A stretch of DNA of 64,000 bases from Colimorpha sp045640985 (GCA_045640985.1 JAZUFZ010000019.1:4739-68738), one strand, 5' to 3'. Counted from the stretch's first letter, positions 34,713 through 44,551 are shown. The notes: generated by a model not told the origin, from the letters alone. Numbers and translations: made by a program.

Positions 34713-36563
34713 TTAATGTATAGTATATGTCAGGCCTACGAGGAACTGAAACCTATGACTGGGATAATTCATCCAATAGAAATACCGTTGTGCAAGTATA
34801 TTGTCGAAACGGGCAAAGAAACTGAGTGCTTTGTTGTGACGGTATTCAAATTCCAGATTTAGTCCTGTGCGCATAGGAAGTTTTGAATTTTCATCTACCT
34901 GAATATCGCTCCACGGCACAGTGGGGAAATACTGGTCGTATGCATACATACTACCGAGCAGAACACCTTTCAGATGAGCATATACTTTATTATTATAGTT
35001 CAAAGATACGTTAAGATGGGCATCATAATCGGGTCGATACATTCTATACATGTCTCCATCCAACGCCTCTGTAGATGGTTGATATATATAGTAATTTCCT
35101 CCAATTCCAGCTGTTATCATTTCATCATTTATAAAAGTAATATCAGCTCCGAATGTTGCCTGATTCAAATCTACAAAATAAGGGACAAAAACATTATGAA
35201 GGATTGTCGCATCACCGACAAAGGTGAGATCATCGCGAAGGAAACTGTATTGCGCATGAGCGTCAAGACGAAGTTTTTTGTTGAAATTCAACCGCATCTT
35301 TGCCCATAAATCATAATGGGAAGTTGCCGCAAAGGTTTGATACCCTGGGTAAATATATGGATTAACTAATCGGATGGTCTGCCAACTGTTTGCGTCCAGA
35401 TTGCCTGTTGCCCCCAGACTGATATTCAAATCTTCACTCATGAAAGACTTGCTGATTACAACATCGGGATAAATATGGAACAATTGTGGTGTTGTTTCGG
35501 TTATCGCATTAGTCGTATCACTACTGTAACCATCAAATCCAAGCGTAAATCCGGCATGAAAATTAAACGCCTTGAAGATAAAATCCACGTATGGATTTAC
35601 CCGCACGAGGTTCCGCACATTTACGAGCGTATCCGTTGAAGGATATAAATTTACCACGCCTAATGGCAGTTCTTCGTTGATATAGTTGTTCTTGTAAGCC
35701 TGCCAGTCAGCATGAAGGTAAACTATGCCTTTGTATGTATTCAATAAAGGAAATCCATAATGAATATCACCACTGAGATTAAGATTGAACTCATTCTGGC
35801 TATAGCTTCCAATAAGGTCTGACACCTCTACATTCGCCACATATCCTAACTTATTCACATCTGTCTGGAGGTTCCTTATGCTGGCCGTCCAATCAATATA
35901 ATTATATACCGAACGATACTGACTACGGGTAATACTGTCATTCGTAGGAAAACCCGTCGCATGAGCCAGGCTATCATTGAAGCCGTAATAAAGATTATAA
36001 TCATTATTATAGTTCAGACACGAAGATACCTGCACCTTATCTGCAACAATATATTTTGCGAATGCACCAAGATTGGTAAGCGACCAGTGATTGGGTCCAT
36101 AATAGTCAGCGTTATAAGGAATGGAATCCACCTTCCTGCCTATTGTTCCCCAGGATGATTCATGAGTCAGATATGCGCCGTAATTCAATTTCTGGTTGCG
36201 GGTGCTGTTGAAATAGGCTTCCAAAAGTGGCGACCAGTTGTTTCCCATACCCAGACGGATATAATTATTGTACAACTTCGTTGAAGGCTCTCCTATTACT
36301 CTGGCCGCCTTGATTCGGGAAGGAATAAATAACGAGGTGAGACGCTGGGGAGTGATTCCGTATGTGAAATTATGTTGCAACAGAGTGGAAGTATCGGTGA
36401 GTGCGGGAACCACATTCATCTTGTTCATTTCCTCCAGAACGGGCTTATAGCTTCCCATAACAATCACATTCTCATTATAAGCGTTATTAAGCGTATCCTG
36501 CTTCTGCGCAAACATATTGCCGCACAAGGCAACTGCCATTATTATAGTGATGATTCTTTTCAT
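34713..36563 (-). CDS. Outer-membrane beta-barrel protein of a TPR-linked pair
   Basis: Exported protein of ~616 residues; start at 36563 gives MKRIITIIMAVALCGNMFAQ as signal peptide, and a longer upstream frame would run into the TPR gene. After a short linker (VIVMGSYKPVLEEMNKM, reminiscent of a TonB-dependent receptor plug start) the sequence is continuous amphipathic strands and ends in LVGLTYTIH. No TonB box or SusC signature is evident. It begins 10 bp after the TPR gene and is probably co-transcribed with it. Function unknown. Confidence 0.75.
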   Translation of the reverse strand: MKRIITIIMAVALCGNMFAQKQDTLNNAYNENVIVMGSYKPVLEEMNKMNVVPALTDTSTLLQHNFTYGITPQRLTSLFIPSRIKAARVIGEPSTKLYNNYIRLGMGNNWSPLLEAYFNSTRNQKLNYGAYLTHESSWGTIGRKVDSIPYNADYYGPNHWSLTNLGAFAKYIVADKVQVSSCLNYNNDYNLYYGFNDSLAHATGFPTNDSITRSQYRSVYNYIDWTASIRNLQTDVNKLGYVANVEVSDLIGSYSQNEFNLNLSGDIHYGFPLLNTYKGIVYLHADWQAYKNNYINEELPLGVVNLYPSTDTLVNVRNLVRVNPYVDFIFKAFNFHAGFTLGFDGYSSDTTNAITETTPQLFHIYPDVVISKSFMSEDLNISLGATGNLDANSWQTIRLVNPYIYPGYQTFAATSHYDLWAKMRLNFNKKLRLDAHAQYSFLRDDLTFVGDATILHNVFVPYFVDLNQATFGADITFINDEMITAGIGGNYYIYQPSTEALDGDMYRMYRPDYDAHLNVSLNYNNKVYAHLKGVLLGSMYAYDQYFPTVPWSDIQVDENSKLPMRTGLNLEFEYRHNKALSFFARFDNILAQRYFYWMNYPSHRFQFLVGLTYTIH

Positions 36564-36573
36564 ATCCGTGAAT

Positions 36574-39500
36574 TTATTCTTCGTTGATATCAATGATGAG
36601 TTCTTGTTCTTCCTGCTGCTGTTCGGGAGCTTCTGCTGCCAGTATGGCATTTCTTTTTTCTATGGCCACGTTAATCAGTTCCTCTCCGTCGTAATTGTCA
36701 ATAATACTCTGGAGGGTCTGCTTGGCCTGCAAAGCGTTTCCTCTTGCATAATATATGTCAGCCCAGAGAATGAAACTTTTCGCCAGCCAATAATCGCTGT
36801 GGGGGTCTGATACTATGGATTCAATGGCCTTTTCTGCTCCAGCAAGATCTTGTTGATCGAAAAGGATTTCAGCCAGGATATAGCAAGCTTCTCCGTTATA
36901 ATCCCCGTTGGAAGAACTGGTAAGCTGACGATAAAGCATAGCCGCAGTATCCGTCAGCCTGTCAGCATAGTAACTGCGAGCCTTGCATATCAAGGCCTCT
37001 TCCTTGAGTTCTTCGGTTATCTTTGATTCTGACAGCAGATTATCTGCAGCATGGGATATGGAAACTCTGTCTCCAATCTTCACATTGCAACGGAGTACAC
37101 CTATCCTACTCTGGAGCCGGCTATTGTCTCCTTCTGAAGTCTGCATCAACTGGGTATATAGGCTCAACGCCTTACGGTAATCGCCAAGACTATAGGCTAT
37201 ATTCGCACCATTATACAATGACTTTTCCGTATATTTATTCTTTCCCGTAACAGCCACTGCCTCATAATGTGGCAGCGCATTTTCATTCAATCCGGTTCTG
37301 AAGTAGCTGTCTGCTAAATAATAATGAGCCTGAACCGCAAACAGTCCATTGGGAAAATGTGAAAGATAATTCTCCAGACTTGTGATTGCCTGCTCATATT
37401 CTCCTTCTTCGTATCGGGACTGAGCTGCCATGAAAGTAGTGCTGTCCTGTTCAACAGTTGAGATACTCGTTTTGGTGGTTTTCTTCACGTATGCGAAATA
37501 TTCATCCACACGGTTCTGACCTATGTATATGCTTTTTACGGTACTCAGCGCGTCACGCGCCTCATCGGTTCCCGGATATTGGGTAAGCAACTGATCAAAA
37601 CTTGCCAGAGCATCGTCGTCCCGGCCGGTATTGTAGTATATCAGTCCCCGGCTGAGCAGTGCTTCTTTCACGTATGCGCTATTGGGGTACTGCTTCAGAA
37701 AATTTCCATAATACAGCAACGCCATATCATTATTATCGCACACCATATAAGTATTGGCTATTTCAAGCATCGCCTTGCTGCTGTATTGGGAGCCTTTGTA
37801 TTTCTCAAAGATATAGTTGAGCTGTACGAGCTTTTCGGGGTTCTTTCCCATAGCACCAAGACACATTGCTTTCTGATAGGTAGCATAATCCGCATCCTTA
37901 TCTACAGCCGTTATCACGCGGTCATAATATTCTATAGCTTCCTGGTATTCTCTGCTCACGTATGAGCAGTCTCCCAGACGGTTATATACATCATACGACT
38001 GATGGCTGTATGCCTTGCCCTCTTCTGTCTGAAGAAAGCGGTTGAAATTCTCAGCCGCGTCTGCATAATGTTCGCTTCTCATATTGAGATAGCCCGATGT
38101 GTAAAGTCCCTGCGCATAATATGACGATTTGGAGGCATGGCTGCTCAGAAGGAACCTGTCGATGTTCTTGGCGGCTGAACTATAGTCTCCGAGACGGTAT
38201 TGCGTTTCTCCCAGAAGATAATTTGCGTCTGCCGTATGGCGGGGCATCACGTTCAGTTTTACGGACTTGGCGAAATAAGTACTGGCTTTCTTATACTTGC
38301 GGGCATGGAAGAGCTCTATACCGTAGTTGTTCAGACAGCGCTGATACGCCTGATTCAGCGCCGCATTACGCTCCGGAAGTTTTTCTATCAGCGAGAGGGC
38401 ATCCTTATAGTTCCTCGTAGTGAGGTACAACGAAGTCAGGATTTCCTGAATCTCGGTCCTGTGGGTGGTCTTGGGGTATTTCTTCAGATAATTTTCGAAT
38501 GAACGTATGGACTCATTATACGGATTCATGTTCAGTTCACAGGACAGTTTTGCATAATTGAACAATGCGTCTTCCTTGATTTTCTCATTGAAGTCCATCT
38601 TGGAGGCCTGAAGGAACATACTCCTGGCTTCATTCTTTCTTCCGAGTCTTACGTATGTGTCGCCAAGCGTATAGAGGGCATTCTGCGCCACACTGTCCAT
38701 ACAGGCAGTCTTACGTTCCAGATATACGGCTGCCGAATCATAGTTCTGGAGCATATAATGACAATAACCTATCTGGTAATAGTTATCCTGTGGTGTGCAG
38801 ACTTTGCTGTCTCCTCCTTCACTTTTCGCTCCGGGTGTCTCGCTCATAACTCCCTCATAATACCGTAGTGCCTTCCTGTAATCTCCGCGGTTGAAATACA
38901 CCTCGGCCACCATCTGGGATATCTCATCTCTGCGATACGCGTCACGTTCTTCCAGCAAGTCCGGAGCTATCCTGAGCAGGTCTTCTTCTCTTCCAAGATA
39001 GTAATAGATCCTTGCTATATAATTGGGGACGATTCTGGCAAACTTACGGTCGGACTGCAACTTCTCAAAATTTTTCAATGCCAGTTCATATTCCCGGTCC
39101 ATATACTGGATATGTGCATAATAATAGAGGGCTGAATTTTTGTATTTAGACTGACCTGTCAGGAGGCGGGAGAAGCAGCTTTTGGCCTGGGATTCATATC
39201 CGTTCACAAAAAGACTATAGCCCAGTTTGAAATCATACTCGCTTCTGTATCCGTAATCCACCTCGTTGGAGTTCACCTTCTTGTAGGAGTCCAGTGCTTC
39301 GGCATATTCTCCTCGTGCATAGTGATAATTGCCCTTATAGAATCGGGCCATATTGCACCGGGCGCTCTGGGGATACAGTCTCATGAACTCTTCCAGGCGA
39401 TAGAGTGCATCATCGTTATCCAGCTTTGCTGAACATACTGCCGCATAATAACAAGCCTCTGCATCTTTCGGATTCTGGGCCAGAATTTCATCATACACGT

Positions 39501-39654
39501 GCTGGGCGGAGGCATATTTTTCCTTCTCAAAAAGATCTGCCGCCTGACGCTGGGCATCTGTCCCGCCTTGGCGACTCAATGAATTCTGGGCATACAACAC
39601 GGTCGATTCTGCCAGAATCATCGCCACTATCAAAAGTTTTTTCACGCTTTGCAT
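36574..39654 (-). CDS. Large secreted tetratricopeptide-repeat protein
   Basis: A 1026-residue exported protein (signal peptide ending YAQ at ~23) built of at least 20 TPR-like helical hairpins, recognisable as repeated A..Y/AL..Y..A patterns such as RGEYAEALDSYKKV and LGDYRKALSLYTQL. It ends in a Gln/Glu-rich acidic tail (EQQQEEQELIIDINEE). It lies between a thioredoxin-fold gene and a barrel gene in one operon, suggesting a periplasmic scaffold acting with the barrel. No enzyme domain seen. Confidence 0.85.
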   Translation of the reverse strand: MQSVKKLLIVAMILAESTVLYAQNSLSRQGGTDAQRQAADLFEKEKYASAQHVYDEILAQNPKDAEACYYAAVCSAKLDNDDALYRLEEFMRLYPQSARCNMARFYKGNYHYARGEYAEALDSYKKVNSNEVDYGYRSEYDFKLGYSLFVNGYESQAKSCFSRLLTGQSKYKNSALYYYAHIQYMDREYELALKNFEKLQSDRKFARIVPNYIARIYYYLGREEDLLRIAPDLLEERDAYRRDEISQMVAEVYFNRGDYRKALRYYEGVMSETPGAKSEGGDSKVCTPQDNYYQIGYCHYMLQNYDSAAVYLERKTACMDSVAQNALYTLGDTYVRLGRKNEARSMFLQASKMDFNEKIKEDALFNYAKLSCELNMNPYNESIRSFENYLKKYPKTTHRTEIQEILTSLYLTTRNYKDALSLIEKLPERNAALNQAYQRCLNNYGIELFHARKYKKASTYFAKSVKLNVMPRHTADANYLLGETQYRLGDYSSAAKNIDRFLLSSHASKSSYYAQGLYTSGYLNMRSEHYADAAENFNRFLQTEEGKAYSHQSYDVYNRLGDCSYVSREYQEAIEYYDRVITAVDKDADYATYQKAMCLGAMGKNPEKLVQLNYIFEKYKGSQYSSKAMLEIANTYMVCDNNDMALLYYGNFLKQYPNSAYVKEALLSRGLIYYNTGRDDDALASFDQLLTQYPGTDEARDALSTVKSIYIGQNRVDEYFAYVKKTTKTSISTVEQDSTTFMAAQSRYEEGEYEQAITSLENYLSHFPNGLFAVQAHYYLADSYFRTGLNENALPHYEAVAVTGKNKYTEKSLYNGANIAYSLGDYRKALSLYTQLMQTSEGDNSRLQSRIGVLRCNVKIGDRVSISHAADNLLSESKITEELKEEALICKARSYYADRLTDTAAMLYRQLTSSSNGDYNGEACYILAEILFDQQDLAGAEKAIESIVSDPHSDYWLAKSFILWADIYYARGNALQAKQTLQSIIDNYDGEELINVAIEKRNAILAAEAPEQQQEEQELIIDINEE

Positions 39655-39691
39655 ATATCAAGAGTATTACGTATTTTTCAATTATTCGGGT

Positions 39692-41146
39692 TTAGTTTCC
39701 AATATAAAACGGGGTTGCTTCTTCTTTTTTCTTTTCCTGCCATGGCGGGCTCAGCAGAAATCCGCTTGCCGGGGCGGGGGTTACATTATACTGGAGTTTT
39801 CCTTCCGGATTGATGAGCAGGAACGTCGGGTATGTTACCACCTGATATTTCTCCAGCAGTTTGAAGTTGTTGTTGAAATGAAGCCATACCCAGTTGTATC
39901 GTTCGTTGTGACGGCTGTTCTTCAGGAAATGATACATCTTCTGGAATTCCCGGTCGCATACGATAGTCACAAACTCCACGTTATTATCTGCGTGTGCATA
40001 GATGCTATCCTTGAAATGCGCCAGGGTTTCTATCTCTCCTATCGAGTTAGGGTCTCCTACCCTTACAAACGAAAGATATACCCACTTCCCGGCGAATGAA
40101 TCCAGACGCACCAGTTCCTTATCTACATTGGGCAGCTCAAACTCTGGAACTTCTGCCCCTTTCACCATCTGATTCAGCCCTTCCAGCAACGAGCCTGCCA
40201 GACTGGCTATCTGCGTGAATTTCGTGGTGTTCTGCATCTTCCGCACCATCTTCTTCACCTGTTCGGGATTATAGAACCTGTTGTTTCTATAGGCCTCTTT
40301 CAGCGCAATCAGCGCGGCCAGTTCTCTTACCTGTTCGTTTCTCAGAAGGGGATCCACTCCGAGGGAATCTCTCATCACGTCTATCATCTCATAGTCTATC
40401 CAGTAACTGAACTGTTCCACACTCACATACCGGCTTCCCTTGGAGATGCTGTTTCCGTACAGCGCTTCAAAAAGGCTCATATAACTCTCGTCCCAATACA
40501 GCACGGGCTGATCCTTGATATAAGTGTTAATGAGATTCCTGCGGCTTTCCAGACGCATGTTCAGTTTTATCTCTGCCAGTTTGTAACGTTTGTAGCGCTC
40601 TACAAATTCATCTCCTTTGGGCAGTCTTTGTTCTACCAGCAGGACCAGACTGTCATAATATTTCCTTTGCGGACGGAACTTGAGGTCGAAATAATAACGG
40701 TTTGCGCTGATAAAACTATCTACGAGGGCATCAAACTCACTTATCTGCACGTTGATTTCCCGTTCATCCACATTCATAAATTCTACCGGCAGGGCTTCCG
40801 GACTCAGAAAAATGTTCTTCTTCTCATCCAGATTCCAGTCAAACCGTGGAATATATACTTCATAATTCCTGCCTGCCTCCACATAGAACGACTGACTGTA
40901 ATTCTCTATCTGCACGAACATCAATGTGGGATAATTGGCGTATGCGGTCAGTTCAAACTCCTGATTTTCATCTATCACATCACGGCTTACAAGAACCTCG
41001 CGATGCGACAGCGGGTCGCTGTATTTATAGAGTTCTATCTCCTTGCCGGCTCCTCCTACCACCATACCGCTGATTCTTACATTGGTCTGACCCATGGCAC
41101 TCCACGCCAGCACAAGCATCAGCATTATTGTTGCAATTTGTCTCAT
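39692..41146 (-). CDS. TlpA-like thioredoxin-fold protein lacking the CxxC pair
   Basis: Exported protein of 484 residues with signal peptide ending MGQ at ~20. An N-terminal DUF4369-like beta domain and helical middle resemble Bacteroidota TlpA-type proteins. The C-terminal thioredoxin fold is recognisable: LDSFAGKWVYLSFVRVGDP, VEFVTIVCD, and the cis-Pro strand YQVVTYPTFLLINPEG. Where the active site WCxxC is expected the sequence is VRVGDPNSIGE, with no cysteine, so it is unlikely to be a redox enzyme. First gene of the TlpA/TPR/barrel operon. Confidence 0.8.
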   Translation of the reverse strand: MRQIATIMLMLVLAWSAMGQTNVRISGMVVGGAGKEIELYKYSDPLSHREVLVSRDVIDENQEFELTAYANYPTLMFVQIENYSQSFYVEAGRNYEVYIPRFDWNLDEKKNIFLSPEALPVEFMNVDEREINVQISEFDALVDSFISANRYYFDLKFRPQRKYYDSLVLLVEQRLPKGDEFVERYKRYKLAEIKLNMRLESRRNLINTYIKDQPVLYWDESYMSLFEALYGNSISKGSRYVSVEQFSYWIDYEMIDVMRDSLGVDPLLRNEQVRELAALIALKEAYRNNRFYNPEQVKKMVRKMQNTTKFTQIASLAGSLLEGLNQMVKGAEVPEFELPNVDKELVRLDSFAGKWVYLSFVRVGDPNSIGEIETLAHFKDSIYAHADNNVEFVTIVCDREFQKMYHFLKNSRHNERYNWVWLHFNNNFKLLEKYQVVTYPTFLLINPEGKLQYNVTPAPASGFLLSPPWQEKKKEEATPFYIGN

Positions 41147-41222
41147 TTTTAGTATATTTTTACACTAATAACGCAGAAGCGTTAAAAAAATTATACCTGA
41201 CTGAAATTTTTTTTGCAAGGGC

Positions 41223-41256
41223 TGACATTACTGCCAATACTGCCATTTTTCTGCCA
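41223..41256 (-). promoter_or_regulatory. TGNCA box array upstream of the TlpA/TPR/barrel operon
   Basis: TGACA at 41223 and TGCCA at 41232, 41241 and 41252 on the plus strand, spaced 9, 9 and 11 bp. It lies ~77 nt upstream of the ATG, comparable to the array upstream of groES. A short hairpin TAACGC/GCGTTA (41168-41181) lies between the array and the gene. Confidence 0.4.
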
Positions 41257-43323
41257 TCACAGTATTCCGCCTGCCCAGTGCACCAGAAAACACACCACCC
41301 AAGCCAGAACCAGTGAATGTACCACCGTAAAGACGGCCCATTTCCTTCCGATTTCCTTCCCGATCGCCCCTACCGTGGCCAGACATGGGAAATACAGCAG
41401 CACGAACAGCATGAAGACGTAGGCCTCAAGCGGCGTGAATACACTCCGTTCCCGCAGCGTGTCCGAAAGTTTCTCTTCGCCTCCGTCATAATACAGAATT
41501 CCCATCGTACTTACGATAGCCTCCTTGGCGGGGAGTCCCGTCAGGATACACACGTTCATCTTCCAGTCGAACCCTAAGGGTCTCATCACCGGCTCCATCC
41601 ATTTTCCTATCATCGCCAGTGCTGAATGCTCCCGCTGAATTCTGTCCCGCTCCATATCCAGGGCCGCAATTTCCGCCTCAGCTTCCGCTCCGGAAACGGT
41701 CTCCAGAACCGCTATCCGCTCGGCATAGTCGCTTGTGAGATGTTCGTTTCTCGGGAAATAATAGAGCGCCCATATTACTACGGATGCCACCAGTATCACC
41801 CCATAGACCTTACGCAGATAATCCTCACAGCGTTCCCATATATGGTTTGCCACGGCCTTGAAGGTTGGCATACGATACGGGGGAAGCTCACTCACATAAT
41901 CCTCCTCTTCCTTCCTGAACCATGGGGTATGCTTCATCATCATGGCGAAGAGAATGGAAAGCCCCACTCCTACCAGATACAGCGACATCATCACCAGTCC
42001 CTTGTGCCGCGGGAAGAAAGCATCCACCAGCAGCATATATACCGGCAGTCGGGCCGAACAACTCATGAACGGTATCATCAGTATCGTAAGCGTCCTGTCG
42101 CGCCGGTTTTCTATGTTCCGGGCGGCCATGATGGCGGGCACATTGCACCCGAACCCTACCAGCATCGGTATGAACGATTTTCCGTGCAGTCCTACGGTGT
42201 GCATGATTCCGTCGGTGAGATAGGCGGCTCTCCACATATATCCGCTGTCCTCCATCAGCGTTATGAAGAAGAAGAGTATCATGATATTGGGCAGGAAACT
42301 GACGACCGCGCCTACCCCCTGGACCACTCCGTCGGCGAGCATACTTCCCAGCCAGCCCTGCGGCAGCGCGTCTTTCAGCCAAACGCTCAGCGCATCTACC
42401 CAACCGGCTATCCACCCCTGCGGGTAACCTCCTATGGTAAAGGTACATTCAAACACGCCGTACAGTATCAACAGCAGCAAGGGAAGCCCTACCCATTTAT
42501 TGGTCAGCAGTTTATCTACCCTTTCCGCAATCGTGTGTCCTGTATCGTGACGGCGATGGTGGAGCGTAGCCTCCAGCGCGCCGTGCACGAAACCGTGACG
42601 GCCCAGATGGATCACATCTTCCGCTTCCTGATGATAGATCTCACGGATATATCTCCGCCATTCCTCCACCTCGCGGGCAATCTCCGCCCGGTTGGGCGCA
42701 TCGGAGATCTTGGCGAGACTTTCCTCTGGATGTTCAAGCAGTCGGATGCACAGGTCACGGCGCGAGAACCTATCCCTAACATTAGGTATTTTTTCTACCA
42801 GAAGGGTCAGCTCATCTATGGCGGATTCTACATCGGGGCCGTAATCTACGTGCAGATGACGGAAGCCTTTTTCCCCCGTTTCCTGCGTCCCTTTCTCCGC
42901 ATCGCGGCGATTGGCGGAGACACGGCCGAGCAGTTTATAGAAGTTCTCTACGGAGGCCTCATTTCCCGCCTCAACGCTTATCGCCTGCAGTCCCATCAGG
43001 AACCCTAACCTATTGAAATCCAACTTATGACCTGTAGCCTTCAACCGGTCGTACCCCAGCACGGCCACCACTACCTGCTCGTGCATATCAATCAGTCGTG
43101 GCACCATCACCAACCCCTCTTCCAGGTCCATGGCATCTGCGGTCAGTACGACCACACGTGGTCCCGGCTTCGTGAGCGCTTCTATGTCCCGTACCTGTTG
43201 CAGTTCCAAGGGGTTCTCGCGCACGTTTTCTGCCGTTCTGCAGAGCTGCTCAATAAAGGCGTAACCCTCTGCATCCGACGGTGTTATAACGGCTATACGA
43301 TGGTCTGTATTCTGATGATTCAT
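41257..43323 (-). CDS. feoB: FeoB-type ferrous iron permease with degenerate G domain
   Basis: Inner-membrane protein of 688 residues. The permease part is well preserved: GFGCNVPAIMAARNIE, MIPFMSCSARLPVYMLL, PAKEAIVSTMGILY and about ten membrane helices with the two Gate domains. The N-terminal GTPase region is not: the P-loop GxxxxGKS is replaced by TPSDAEGYAF, the G3 DxPG is missing, and G4 NxxD reads TADAMD. A helical linker (VDKLLTNKWVGLPLLLL) then joins to the membrane part as in normal FeoB. No feoA or feoC lies adjacent. A TAAATTTG box at 43328-43335 lies only 4 bp from the ATG, implying a nearly leaderless mRNA or another start. Confidence 0.85.
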   Translation of the reverse strand: MNHQNTDHRIAVITPSDAEGYAFIEQLCRTAENVRENPLELQQVRDIEALTKPGPRVVVLTADAMDLEEGLVMVPRLIDMHEQVVVAVLGYDRLKATGHKLDFNRLGFLMGLQAISVEAGNEASVENFYKLLGRVSANRRDAEKGTQETGEKGFRHLHVDYGPDVESAIDELTLLVEKIPNVRDRFSRRDLCIRLLEHPEESLAKISDAPNRAEIAREVEEWRRYIREIYHQEAEDVIHLGRHGFVHGALEATLHHRRHDTGHTIAERVDKLLTNKWVGLPLLLLILYGVFECTFTIGGYPQGWIAGWVDALSVWLKDALPQGWLGSMLADGVVQGVGAVVSFLPNIMILFFFITLMEDSGYMWRAAYLTDGIMHTVGLHGKSFIPMLVGFGCNVPAIMAARNIENRRDRTLTILMIPFMSCSARLPVYMLLVDAFFPRHKGLVMMSLYLVGVGLSILFAMMMKHTPWFRKEEEDYVSELPPYRMPTFKAVANHIWERCEDYLRKVYGVILVASVVIWALYYFPRNEHLTSDYAERIAVLETVSGAEAEAEIAALDMERDRIQREHSALAMIGKWMEPVMRPLGFDWKMNVCILTGLPAKEAIVSTMGILYYDGGEEKLSDTLRERSVFTPLEAYVFMLFVLLYFPCLATVGAIGKEIGRKWAVFTVVHSLVLAWVVCFLVHWAGGIL

Positions 43324-43503
43324 ATTGCAAATTTACACATTTTTTTCCATATCCCCTACCACTATAATTAAGTATTTTATACCTCCCGCGCCTGCCGGTG
43401 GCAGCGGACACGCCTTTTTCATACCGCGGGAAAGCCACTATATTCCGCCCGGCGGACGGTCCCTTCTGCCATTTTCCCCGCATTGGAACCGTTCAGATAT
43501 CGG

Positions 43504-43622
43504 GGTAACTCCCTTCTATCTTCTTTTTATCTCCAGTTTATCTTTTTTCTATCTCTTATTCTTAGGAAAGGAGATAAAAAGAAGTTAATATGGAGATAAA
43601 AAGAAGATAGAAGGGAGTTACC
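43504..43622. repeat. Dispersed palindromic repeat, copy 3
   Basis: 119-bp palindrome with both ~31-bp termini intact (GGTAACTCCCTTCTATCTTC and its complement). It is almost identical to copy 2 read in reverse. It lies upstream of feoB, so if transcribed from the right it would be in no known mRNA. The rest of the 469-bp gap 43324-43792 holds a GC-rich hairpin CTCAGCC...GGCTGAG (43703-43732) and nothing else recognised. Confidence 0.9.
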
Positions 43623-43792
43623 ACAGTAAAAAGCCTGAAAAACAAGGCCCGAGGGAATGAATTATTACTGGTGTTTTAAGCAGTAGTCTTCAACTAAGAC
43701 AGGCTCAGCCCCAGCGAGCGTGCGCTGGCTGAGGGGCTGGGATTCCCGGAAATAATATATGTGTGATTCTACATTAATTTCGCTAAAGATAA

Positions 43793-44521
43793 TTAATGTG
43801 TAGCAGTTCCGAAACTTCCGAGGAGAAATACGGTGTTCCGCTTGTGGAGGTTAATCTGGAGACGATTCTTTTTCCATTGTGCGGCGGTTCTGGAGAGAAT
43901 CTGCTGGGTCGGAAGCGTGAGGTCGGTGGCGACACAGATCATCGTGTCGGGACTGCAACTCTCGGCAAGGGTCTCAAGCATCTGGTTGTTGCGATAAGGC
44001 GCTTCGATGAATATCTGGGTCTGGTGTTCCCGATGGACACGGATTTCGAGATTGTGTATGGCTTTAATCCGCTCGCTTCGGTCGATGGGCAGGTAGCCGA
44101 GAAAGGCGAAATTCTGGCCGTTGAAGCCGCTTCCCATCAATGCCAGCAGGAGTGAAGACGGCCCTACGAGTGGCTGAATTTCAATACCCAGACGCTGTGC
44201 GCGGCTGGTAATCATGGCCCCTGGATCGGCGACACAGGGAAGCCCGGCCTCGGAGAGCAGTCCAATGTTCTCACCTTTGAGTGCGGGCTGGAGATAATCC
44301 TTAATTTCAAGTTCAGAGGTATGTTCGTTCAGGACAAAGAACTGGGTGTCGTCAATGGCATGGATGTATCCAGCCCATTTGAGGAACCGGCGAGCGGTGC
44401 GAAGTTCCTCAACAATGAAAGTATGGCAAGTATTGAGGAGCGAAATGTTGAAGGAAGGTAAAGAAATTGAGATATCTTCAGCCCCGATTGAAACCGGGAA
44501 AAGTATTAATTTTCCGTACAT
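43793..44521 (-). CDS. RsmI-like SAM-dependent methyltransferase (tetrapyrrole methylase fold)
   Basis: About 242 residues. The tetrapyrrole-methylase fold is shown by MYGKLILFPVSIG at the start, FFVLNEHTSE, LLSEAGLPCVADPG and PLVGPSSLLLALMGSGFNG. These match the RsmI (16S rRNA C1402 2'-O-methyltransferase) family and its short Bacteroidota paralogue. The start is at 44521, since the -7 box TAACTTTG (44552-44559) overlaps the longer in-frame extension. Divergent from the Cys/Met enzyme. Confidence 0.85.
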   Translation of the reverse strand: MYGKLILFPVSIGAEDISISLPSFNISLLNTCHTFIVEELRTARRFLKWAGYIHAIDDTQFFVLNEHTSELEIKDYLQPALKGENIGLLSEAGLPCVADPGAMITSRAQRLGIEIQPLVGPSSLLLALMGSGFNGQNFAFLGYLPIDRSERIKAIHNLEIRVHREHQTQIFIEAPYRNNQMLETLAESCSPDTMICVATDLTLPTQQILSRTAAQWKKNRLQINLHKRNTVFLLGSFGTATH

Positions 44522-44551
44522 TATGATGATTGTTGATAAATATTTTCGGTG

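Noticed and set aside
36564..36650. Longer N-terminus for the barrel protein
   Set aside because: It would run into the end of the TPR gene and hide the signal peptide that begins at 36563.
41626..43008. 460-residue plus-strand open frame
   Set aside because: Antisense to feoB, whose membrane motifs are clear; composition is rich in His/Gln/Arg as expected of a shadow frame.
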